From assembly GCF_019375475.1 (NCBI RefSeq), contig NZ_JAHXGQ010000010.1:124001-188000 (forward strand): 64,000 nt of DNA, in the 5' to 3' direction. The notes beneath the pieces were generated by a model that was given only the letters and a program-made list of their open reading frames with translations, did no database searches and was not told where the DNA came from. The stretch is from Saccharothrix obliqua. GTDB taxonomy: Bacteria; Actinomycetota; Actinomycetes; Mycobacteriales; Pseudonocardiaceae. Positions 57,580 through 64,000 of this stretch are shown here, one piece after another. Position 1 is the first letter of the stretch; every line of letters begins with the position of its first letter. The position numbers and the translations under genes are program-made.

Positions 57580-60498
57580 ATGCAGACCCGCGCGCCGGTC
57601 GTGGTCGGCCGCGACGACGAACTCCGGGTGTTGGACCGGGCGCTGGCCGACGCCACCGCCCACCGGGGGCGTGCCGTGTTCCTGGTGGGCGAACCCGGTA
57701 TCGGCAAGACCCGCTTGGCGCGGGTGGCGGCGGGCGCCGCGTTCGACCGCGGGATGCGGGTGCTGCGTGGTCGCGGTTCGACGATCGGGCCCATGGTGCC
57801 GTTCCGGCCGCTGGCCGAGGCGTTGATGTCGTTGCTGCGCGGTGGCGACCGCGACCTGCGCGAGCTGGGCCCGTACCGGCCGGTGCTGGGGAGGCTGGTG
57901 CCGGAGTGGGGCCACGAGGCGCAGGCGGGTCACTCGGTGGTCGTGCTGGCGGAGGCCGTGCTGCGCCTGCTGGCCGTGGTCGGCCGCGCCCGCGCGTGCC
58001 TGCTGGTGCTGGAGGACCTGCACGACTCGGACGCCGAGACGCTCGCCGTCATCGACTACCTGGTGGACAACCTGGACGAGGTGCCGGCGGCCCTGCTGGT
58101 GACCACCCGGGCCGACCCCGGGCCGGCGCTGGACGTGATCCGGCTGGCCGCCCAGCGCGACGCGGGCGCCCTGCTGGAACTGCGGCGCCTCACCGAACCC
58201 CAGGTGCGCGGCATGGTCGCGGCGTGCCTGGAGGTGCCGGTGGCCGAGGTGCCCGCCGCCGTGGCCGACCGCCTGTGGGCGGACAGCGCGGGCAACCCGT
58301 TCGTCGTCGAGGAAATGCTGCACGGCATGGTCAACAGCGGCCTGCTGGTGCGTGGCCCGGCGGGTTGGCAGGTGCTGGGCGAGCTGCGGATCGACGTGCC
58401 CACCGCCCTCGTCCGCTCGATCGCGCACCGCACCGACCGCCTCGGGCCGCAGGGCCGGGAACTGCTGTCGGTGGCCGCCGTGCTGGGCCACCGCTTCCCG
58501 CTCACCGTGCTGCGCGAGGTGACCGGCCTGGACGACCGGAACCTGCTGTCGCACCTGCACGCCGGCGTGGCCGCCCAGCTCGTGACGCCCGACGAGCCGG
58601 TGCCCGACTGGTACGCGTTCCGCCACCCGCTGACCGCGGAGGCGTTGCTGGCGCAGCTCACCCCGACCCACCGCGCCGACGTCGCCCGCCGCACCGCCGA
58701 CGCGGTGCAGCGGCTGCACCCGGAGCTGCCCGGCGAGTGGTGCCCGCTGGTCGCGTCGCTGCGGCTGGACGCGGGCCAGACCGCCGAGGCGGGCGCGTTG
58801 CTGGCCGAGGCCGGCCGGCGGGCGCTGGCCGACGGCGCGGCCGGTTCCGCGGTGCGGCTGCTGGACCACGCCCACCGCCTGTCCACGCACCAGGTGGACG
58901 TGAGCGTGCGGGCCGACGTCCTGGCCGCCCTGCTGCCCGCCCTGGGCGAGGCGGGCCAGTTCGAGCGTGCCTTCGCGCTCCAGGACGCCCTGGCGGAGCT
59001 GAGCGCGGCGGGCCTGGACCGGGTGCGGCGGGCCGAGCTGCACATCGGGTTGGCGCGGGTGGCCTGGCTGGCGGGGCGTTCGGCGGACGGCATGACGCAG
59101 CTCGCCGCCGCGCGGAACCTGCTCGGTCCCGAGGTCGACGACGCCCACCGGGCCCGGATGGACTCGCTGGCCGCGTTCCTGACGCTCAACGCGCAACGCC
59201 CGGACCGCATCTCGTCGGCCGAGACCCTGGCGCGGCGGGCGGCGGAGGCGGCGCGGCGGGCGAACCTGCCGGAGGTCGGCTGCGAGGCGTGGCAGCTGCT
59301 GGGCATCCTGGCCCGGGAACGGGACCTCGGCGAGGCCACCGACCACTTCACCAAGGCACGGCAGCTCGCCGAGGAGAACCGCCTGCCGATCCAGCGGACG
59401 TACGCCGCGGTGCGCCTGGCGGGCCTGGGCTGGTTGGCCGACGGGTCGGCCGCCGAACTGGTGGAGGCCCGCGAGGAGGCGTTGCGGGTGGGCGCGATCA
59501 CCGTGGCGTACAACGTGGACGCGATCCTCGGCCTGGACGCCGTGCTGCGCGGCCAGTACCAGGCGGCGGAGGAGAAGCTGGACCGCTGCGGCGAGGGGAC
59601 CCGCCGCCTGCAACTGAAGTCGATGACGCTCTACGTGCTGATGGCGCGGGCGACCGCCGCGGCCCACCAGGGCAAGCGGTCCGAAGTGGACAGCGCCATC
59701 GCCGAGTTCCACGAGCTGGGCGGCACGGGTTCCCAGGAGCGGCCCCTCTGCTACGGGTTGGCCAGGGCGTTCTGCGCGCTGCTGGAGGAGGACCGCGACC
59801 AGGCGGGGCACGACCTGGCGCGGGCCATGGCGTACGAGGCGGAGACGCCGACCACGTTCCACCTGTCCGGCACCCACGGGTTGCGGCTGCTGCTGGGCGC
59901 GTTGACCGGCGAGGTCGACCACGCGGTGTACCGGGAGGTCACGCGCTCGGCGGCGGCGGGTATGCGGTGGAACCGGGTGTTCGGCCAGTTCGCGCGCGCC
60001 GTCCTGCTGGGCCGGGAGGGTCGGGAAGCCGAAGCGTCGTCCGCCGTGCGGTCGGCCCGGGAGGCGGCGTCCATCTACCCGTTGGCGCGGCACCTCGGCC
60101 TGCGCCTGGTGGCCGAGGCCGCCATGACCGACGGCTGGGGCGAGCCGGTCGCCTGGTTGAGGGGCGCGGAGGAGCACTTCCACCAGGCCGGTGGGGCGGC
60201 GGTCGCCAGCGCGTGCCGGAGCCTGCTGCGCCAGCTCGGCGCGTCCGTTCCGCAGCGCCGCACGGGTTCCGACCAGGTGCCGAGGGAACTGCGGGCCCTG
60301 GGCGTGACCGTCCGCGAGTTCGAGGTGTTCCGCCTGCTGGCCAACCGCTTGGGCAACAAGGCGATCGCGACGCGACTCCACATCTCGCCCCGCACGGTGG
60401 AGAAGCACGTGGCGAGCCTGCTGACGAAGACGTCCCAACCGGACCGCGAGGCGCTCAGCACGTTCGCCGCCGACCTGGGACCCGCCGACCGGCCCTAG
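57580..60498 (+). CDS. Large LuxR-family (LAL/MalT-like) regulator
   Basis: A 972-aa regulator. The N-terminal ATPase has Walker A VGEPGIGKTRLAR (about 35-48) and Walker B CLLVLEDLHDSDAETL. A long helical middle (about 380-880) resembles TPR-type sensor repeats. The C-terminal LuxR HTH (about 905-965) reads VTVREFEVFRLLANRLGNKA and LHISPRTVEKHVASLL. LAL regulators often control biosynthetic clusters. It stands directly downstream of lanM and its peptide, separated by a hairpin, and could be their regulator, which is inference. Confidence 0.92.
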   Translation: MQTRAPVVVGRDDELRVLDRALADATAHRGRAVFLVGEPGIGKTRLARVAAGAAFDRGMRVLRGRGSTIGPMVPFRPLAEALMSLLRGGDRDLRELGPYRPVLGRLVPEWGHEAQAGHSVVVLAEAVLRLLAVVGRARACLLVLEDLHDSDAETLAVIDYLVDNLDEVPAALLVTTRADPGPALDVIRLAAQRDAGALLELRRLTEPQVRGMVAACLEVPVAEVPAAVADRLWADSAGNPFVVEEMLHGMVNSGLLVRGPAGWQVLGELRIDVPTALVRSIAHRTDRLGPQGRELLSVAAVLGHRFPLTVLREVTGLDDRNLLSHLHAGVAAQLVTPDEPVPDWYAFRHPLTAEALLAQLTPTHRADVARRTADAVQRLHPELPGEWCPLVASLRLDAGQTAEAGALLAEAGRRALADGAAGSAVRLLDHAHRLSTHQVDVSVRADVLAALLPALGEAGQFERAFALQDALAELSAAGLDRVRRAELHIGLARVAWLAGRSADGMTQLAAARNLLGPEVDDAHRARMDSLAAFLTLNAQRPDRISSAETLARRAAEAARRANLPEVGCEAWQLLGILARERDLGEATDHFTKARQLAEENRLPIQRTYAAVRLAGLGWLADGSAAELVEAREEALRVGAITVAYNVDAILGLDAVLRGQYQAAEEKLDRCGEGTRRLQLKSMTLYVLMARATAAAHQGKRSEVDSAIAEFHELGGTGSQERPLCYGLARAFCALLEEDRDQAGHDLARAMAYEAETPTTFHLSGTHGLRLLLGALTGEVDHAVYREVTRSAAAGMRWNRVFGQFARAVLLGREGREAEASSAVRSAREAASIYPLARHLGLRLVAEAAMTDGWGEPVAWLRGAEEHFHQAGGAAVASACRSLLRQLGASVPQRRTGSDQVPRELRALGVTVREFEVFRLLANRLGNKAIATRLHISPRTVEKHVASLLTKTSQPDREALSTFAADLGPADRP

Positions 60499-60530
60499 CC
60501 GGGGGCGGGGCGGTCCGCTAGGACTTCCCC

Positions 60531-61238
60531 GTGAGGATCCTCTTGGCAGTGGCGCTGATGATGACCCTCGGCAGCGGCGTCGCGCAGGCGGCGACGGGGG
60601 CCGAGCCCGACGTGACCCGTGGCCCGTGCGGCTACACGGCGACCCCCGACGACCCCGCGGCCCGGCCGGTCAAGCTACCCCCGGACCCGAGGCGCACCCC
60701 GAACCGCGGCCGGGTCGACGTGGTGCTGAAGACCAACCAGGGCAACATCCCCCTGTCGGTCGACCGCGCGCAGGCGCCGTGCACCGTCCAGAGCTTCCTG
60801 CACCTCGTGACCAAGAAGTTCTACGACGACACCACCTGCCACCGCCTCACCGCGTACCCGACCCTCAAGGTCCTCCAGTGCGGCGACCCGACCGGCACCG
60901 GCGAACGCGGCCCCGGCTACAAGTACAAGGACGAGCTGCCCAAGAACCTCCCGCCGGCCCCGAACGACCCGACCGGCGAGCGCCGCACCTACCCGCGCGG
61001 CACCCTCGCGATGGCCAACGCGGGCCCCGACACCAACGGCAGCCAGTTCTTCCTGGTCACCGCGGACAGCACCCTGCGCCCGAACTACACGGTCTTCGGC
61101 ACCATCAAACCCGAGGGCCTGCGCACCCTGGACAAGATCGCCAAGACCGGCATCACCCCCACCCCGGAAGACCCGGCCCCGGTCGACGGCCGCCCCGCCA
61201 AGCCCGTGGACATCAGCCGCGCGAAGAAGGGCTGCTAA
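60531..61238 (+). CDS. Secreted peptidyl-prolyl cis-trans isomerase (cyclophilin)
   Basis: A 235-aa preprotein. A signal peptide spans about 1-21 (ending VAQAA), followed by an extracellular linker with a cysteine (GPCGYTA). The cyclophilin domain has VDVVLKTNQGNIPL, FYDDTTCHRL, GTLAMANAGPDTNGSQFFLV and NYTVFGTI, which carry the usual isomerase site. Extra cysteines (TTCHRL, LQCGD, the final KGC) suggest disulfides outside the cell. GTG start. The palindromic element copy C begins three bases after its stop. Confidence 0.93.
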   Translation: MRILLAVALMMTLGSGVAQAATGAEPDVTRGPCGYTATPDDPAARPVKLPPDPRRTPNRGRVDVVLKTNQGNIPLSVDRAQAPCTVQSFLHLVTKKFYDDTTCHRLTAYPTLKVLQCGDPTGTGERGPGYKYKDELPKNLPPAPNDPTGERRTYPRGTLAMANAGPDTNGSQFFLVTADSTLRPNYTVFGTIKPEGLRTLDKIAKTGITPTPEDPAPVDGRPAKPVDISRAKKGC

Positions 61239-61240
61239 CG

Positions 61241-61439
61241 CACACCCCTGCCCGCTGCGTGTCATCCCCGTATGGCCTGCGCGCCAGCGAACCGCGCTTG
61301 GTCAGGGAGGGCAAGCACGCTTTTCGCTTGCCCTCCCTGACCAAGGGTGGTTGTCTCTGACCAGGCCATACGGGGATGACACGCAGCCCGCTTGTAATGT
61401 CATCCTTGGCGGTCTGCCCGTCCGGCGAGGACGCTTTTG
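61241..61439 (+). repeat. Palindromic intergenic element, copy C (inner stem recoded)
   Basis: Outer arms 61254-61279 and 61362-61387 are perfectly complementary over 26 bp and identical to those of copies A and B. The inner stem is CTTGGTCAGGGAGGGCAAGC (61297-61316) with 61326-61345, perfect over 20 bp but different from copies A/B at 8 of 20 positions, each change matched on the opposite arm. The loop is ACGCTTTTC. The 17-nt spacer is identical and the other spacer has one extra base. The same flank and hairpin end it. It lies between the convergent cyclophilin gene and the TPR regulator. Confidence 0.93.
61419..61438 (+). terminator. Terminator-like hairpin at the edge of element C
   Basis: CGTCC-GGCGA-GGACG followed by CTTTT, oriented to stop rightward transcription from the cyclophilin gene. 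Confidence 0.55.
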
Positions 61440-61449
61440 ATCCAGCAGC

Positions 61450-62487
61450 TCACTTCCCCGCGATCAAGCAACAATGCAACGTCGCAAGCCGATCGGTCAC
61501 CCGTGTAAAGCGCACGAAGCTCAGCGCCGCACCTGCTTGATCCGCCAGGCCCCGCGCCTCGTCCGACCGGCCGACCTTCGCGTAGAGCCCCGCCAGGTCG
61601 ATCATCCGTCCCGCCTTCCCACGCAGCCGGTCCGCGCCCATGCGCGGGATCAGGTCTTCGAAGCGGCGGATCGCCTCGTCGTCCTCGCCCGCCGACGCCA
61701 GGGCAAGGGTGATGATCGAGTCCAAGTGCTCGGCGGTGAGGAAGCCCGCCCACTCGGGTCGATCGCCACCGCGTTCGGCGAGCTTTTCCGCCTGTGTGAT
61801 GTGGCGGAGCGCGTCGTCGTGCGCACCGGTCTTCGCGAGGTGACCGGCAAGGCCCGCGTGCAGGTTCGCGCGTTCCGAGCCGCAGACCCGTTGGTCCGAC
61901 AGCGCGGACTCGACCAGGCGGACGGCTTCGCCGGGGAGGGCGTCGCCGATCTGGGCAGCCATGTTCAGCAGCACGTGCGCGCGAAGATCCGGATCGGTGC
62001 CCTCGTCCGCGGTGCGGAGCGCGAGCGTGGACAGCCTCCGCGCGGAGTGGGTCCGGCCGGAGTCGAAGTGCGTCCACGCGGTTCGGTCCGCAAGTGCGCC
62101 CACCGCTTCGCACAGTTCCATGCGGGTGTCGGCACGCATCGGAGCGTCCAGGAGGCTCACGGCCCACCTGAGTGCGCCGCTGGACACGTCCGCCGCGACC
62201 TCACCGCCGTACCGGAGGTCCATCGTCGTGTACACGGTCGTGGCCTGTCGCACGGCCTCGACTTCGGACCGGCCCACCCTCCCCGGCACGCCGGACGCAC
62301 CGAGCCCGTCGAGCAGCCGGACCAGCGGATCGGGGGTGGCGGTCCCGGCAAGCACCGCAGCGGCTGCCGCCAACAGTTCACGCCTGTTCACGTCCTCACC
62401 CAACCCTTGTGCGCCAAGCGCACGCTCATAGGCCGCTACCAGTTCAGGTGTCGCCGTGCGCTGACCAGGAGAACTCGGTTCCGCCAC
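61450..62487 (-). CDS. TPR-type regulator-like protein, apparently missing its N-terminal HTH
   Basis: A 345-aa helical protein. The opening GQRTATPELVAAYERALG and NRRELLAAAAAVLAG match the linker that, in common actinobacterial XRE-type regulators, follows the N-terminal HTH. The rest (for example RVCGSERANLHAGLAGHLAKTGAHDDALRHI) is TPR-like. No HTH is encoded before the GTG at 62487, and the upstream DNA is a decayed gene on the other strand. The protein may therefore be a 5'-truncated regulator that still folds, or a natural HTH-less variant. Confidence 0.72.
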   Translation of the reverse strand: MAEPSSPGQRTATPELVAAYERALGAQGLGEDVNRRELLAAAAAVLAGTATPDPLVRLLDGLGASGVPGRVGRSEVEAVRQATTVYTTMDLRYGGEVAADVSSGALRWAVSLLDAPMRADTRMELCEAVGALADRTAWTHFDSGRTHSARRLSTLALRTADEGTDPDLRAHVLLNMAAQIGDALPGEAVRLVESALSDQRVCGSERANLHAGLAGHLAKTGAHDDALRHITQAEKLAERGGDRPEWAGFLTAEHLDSIITLALASAGEDDEAIRRFEDLIPRMGADRLRGKAGRMIDLAGLYAKVGRSDEARGLADQAGAALSFVRFTRVTDRLATLHCCLIAGK

Positions 62488-62529
62488 CCGGATGGCTCAC
62501 GTGGGAAATGAGGGAGCGATGACACTTAC

Positions 62530-62959
62530 GTGGTCAAGCCACTGACTGAGGCGTTGATTTCCGACGACGTCCGCAACCGCCTCATCCGACAACGAGCACG
62601 CGGGGATGACCGGGGACGAGGCAGTTCGCATCGTGGACGCGACCGTGGCCTTCCTAAAGGGTGCGCCGACAACCCGGGCGGTCGCTTCCGCTCGAGCCTG
62701 CGAGTCGACCTCGGGTGGCACCAGTTCATGCGGAGTTCCGCGAGCGGGTGGCGGGTCGGTTCCTGCACCACAGTTCACCCCACCGCGTGCGACGCGCTCC
62801 GACACCGCGACAATGCTCGCCCCTACGGTGGACGCGATGCGTCCGGCTTCACGGTCGATCCGGAGCTGCGGGCCACCACGGAGTCCGCCCAGTGCTCCCA
62901 GTGCCACGCGCTGCGGTCATGAAGGCGACGGTGCGGCGGCACAACGCCGAACTCTCGTG
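62530..62959 (+). pseudogene. Multiply frameshifted remnant of a small DUF-type protein gene
   Basis: Successive pieces of one protein appear in different plus-strand frames: PLTEALISDDVRNRLIR, then GMTGDEAVRIVDATVAFLKG, CADNPGG with RVDLGWHQFM, HAEFRERVAGRFLHH, TACDALRHRDNA, LAPTVDAMR, ASGFTVDPEL with ESAQCSQCH, and finally GHEGDGAAAQ. The order and content look like an actinobacterial family with a V-D-x-G-W-H-x-F core and a final Cys pair. At least five frame changes in 430 bp make sequencing error unlikely. No single frame is translatable into the whole protein. Confidence 0.7.
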
Positions 62960-62988
62960 AGGGCGTCAGCCCCGGAACAGGAACAGGG

Positions 62989-63828
62989 ATGGCGACCCGT
63001 CGTGATTGGCACGACCTGCCCGAAGGGGTGCGGCAGGCCGTGGAGCAGCGCACCGGCCCAGTGGCAGGCGCGACGTCACCGGCCGGCGGCCGGAACTCCG
63101 AACTCGCCGTCACGCTGACCACGCCGTCCGGACCGGTGTTCTGCAAGGGGATCACGACGGGTTCGCCACTGGCCGCCATGCACCGCAACGAACTCGCGAT
63201 CGGCCCGCACCTGCCCGCCGACCTCGCCCCGCGCCTGCTGTGGCACGTCGAGCAGGACGACTGGCTGCTCCTCGGCTTCGAACACGCGGCCGGTCACCAC
63301 GCCGACCTCTCCCCCGACTCCGACGACCTCCCCGCGGTCGCCGACGCGGTGACCCGGATCCGGCTAACCGCACCACCAACCACGCAACGCCCGATGGCGA
63401 GCCAATGGGCGCAAGCCCTCAAAACCGCACTCGCCACACCCTCGAACAGCGACCTGATCACCGACTGGGCCGCGAAAGCCCCCGATCACATGCACGGCGG
63501 CCACCTGATCCACTCCGACCTCAACCCGGCGAACTTCCTCATCACCGACACCGCGAAAGTGATCGACTGGGCCTGGTGGCGAACCGGAGCCGCGTGGATC
63601 GACCCCGCGCTGCTCGTCATCCGCCTCATCGCCGCCGGGCACCAACCCGACGCGGCCGAGCACTGGGCGACACGGCACTCACCGGATTTCGCCACGACGC
63701 CACCCGACGCCCTCACCGCCTTCGCCGCATCAGTAGTCCGAATCTGGGAACGCCGATTCCCGAGCACCCCGACCACCACAGCCGCACGCACGTGGACGCG
63801 TCACCGAACAAGCTGCCACCAAAACTGA
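62989..63828 (+). CDS. Aminoglycoside phosphotransferase (APH)-like kinase
   Basis: A 279-aa protein of the APH/choline-kinase fold. The catalytic loop HLIHSDLNPANFLI and metal-binding KVIDWAWW lie in the C-terminal lobe. The N-lobe contains FCKGI with the ATP-binding lysine. In actinomycetes such genes phosphorylate small molecules including but not limited to antibiotics. The substrate is unknown. ATG at 62989 with GGAACAGG upstream. It follows the pseudogene and has a more His/Thr-rich C-terminus than most genes here. Confidence 0.82.
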   Translation: MATRRDWHDLPEGVRQAVEQRTGPVAGATSPAGGRNSELAVTLTTPSGPVFCKGITTGSPLAAMHRNELAIGPHLPADLAPRLLWHVEQDDWLLLGFEHAAGHHADLSPDSDDLPAVADAVTRIRLTAPPTTQRPMASQWAQALKTALATPSNSDLITDWAAKAPDHMHGGHLIHSDLNPANFLITDTAKVIDWAWWRTGAAWIDPALLVIRLIAAGHQPDAAEHWATRHSPDFATTPPDALTAFAASVVRIWERRFPSTPTTTAARTWTRHRTSCHQN

Positions 63829-63848
63829 CGCACGGCCCACGGCAGCCC

Positions 63849-64000
63849 TCACCCCACGGGCGCGACCACCCGCACGTTTGAATTCCACCCGCCGAACCGG
63901 TGCACCGTCTGCCGGAACACCGTCTCCTCCGCCGTTTTCAACGTCTGCTCCACCTTCACCGGCAGGTTGCCGGGACCGACCCACACCACCGCCGTGGCCG
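63849..64000 (-). CDS. C-terminal fragment of an unidentified protein (enters from window edge)
   Basis: An open minus-strand frame from the window edge ending at a TGA. The last 49 residues include WVGPGNLPVKVEQTL, RQTVHRFGGWNSNV and end VVAPVG. No family was recognised from this short piece. Codon usage fits the neighbours. Confidence 0.5.
   Translation of the reverse strand, partial: ATAVVWVGPGNLPVKVEQTLKTAEETVFRQTVHRFGGWNSNVRVVAPVG

Noticed and set aside
57496..60438. 980-codon minus-strand frame opposite the LAL regulator
   Set aside because: Shadow frame rich in Arg/Gln/His. The plus strand has Walker and LuxR HTH motifs.

Overview
The window is chromosomal DNA from a high-GC actinomycete. 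GTG and TTG starts, four-base start/stop overlaps, an AfsR/SARP regulator, a snapalysin protease, an FxSxx peptide locus and 3-amino-4-hydroxybenzoate genes suggest a filamentous, natural-product-making member of the Pseudonocardiales (Saccharothrix, Lentzea or Actinosynnema type). That genus-level guess is inference only. No rRNA, tRNA, CRISPR array, phage or complete insertion sequence was seen.

Layout. 1-5.5 kb holds the start of a methyltransferase, rarA, a uridine-kinase-like gene and a cbiM / PDGLE / cbiQO nickel-cobalt importer operon. 6.6-16.6 kb holds a DUF3516 helicase, an AfsR-type regulator, and a four-gene operon (LytTR regulator, small membrane protein, acetate-type symporter, LytS kinase) joined by four-base overlaps. 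16.6-21.97 kb holds an orphan transposase N-terminal domain, a metallophosphoesterase coupled to a phosphopantetheinyl transferase, a glutamate-cysteine ligase homologue and small membrane or hypothetical proteins. 21.96-26.7 kb is a compact set for 3-amino-4-hydroxybenzoate: aldolase (griI type), cyclising synthase (griH type), a C-terminally truncated adenylate-forming enzyme and idi, under a divergent LysR regulator with a palindrome between them.

26.9-42.1 kb holds a TPR/ATPase-like gene with a 30-residue ORF in front, a zinc-ribbon SDR, two paired P-loop ATPases, and an FxSxx-COOH ribosomal-peptide locus: a 69-aa precursor ending in F-E-S-S-L, a radical SAM/SPASM enzyme, an HExxH protein, and a 1254-aa ParA-like / TIR-like / NB-ARC / TPR protein. 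42.1-43.2 kb is extreme GC low-complexity DNA with a 22-bp minisatellite. 43.2-53.4 kb holds a RecB-like nuclease-helicase, a snapalysin, a polar amino-acid ABC transporter, and an ene-reductase/MarR pair around a perfect 20-bp operator. 53.4-64 kb holds a lipoprotein, a LanM synthetase translationally coupled to a cysteine-free 69-aa peptide, a large LuxR (LAL) regulator, a secreted cyclophilin, a regulator that appears to lack its HTH, a multiply frameshifted pseudogene and an APH-like kinase.

The most unusual signal is an intergenic palindromic element of about 198 bp present three times (26742-26939, 47497-47695, 61241-61439), each time between convergent genes. Its 26-bp outer arms, 9-nt apical loop and flanking terminator-like hairpin are conserved. 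Its 20-bp inner stem differs at 8 positions in the third copy, and all 8 changes are compensated on the other arm. This is evidence that the folded form, as RNA or extruded DNA, is under selection.
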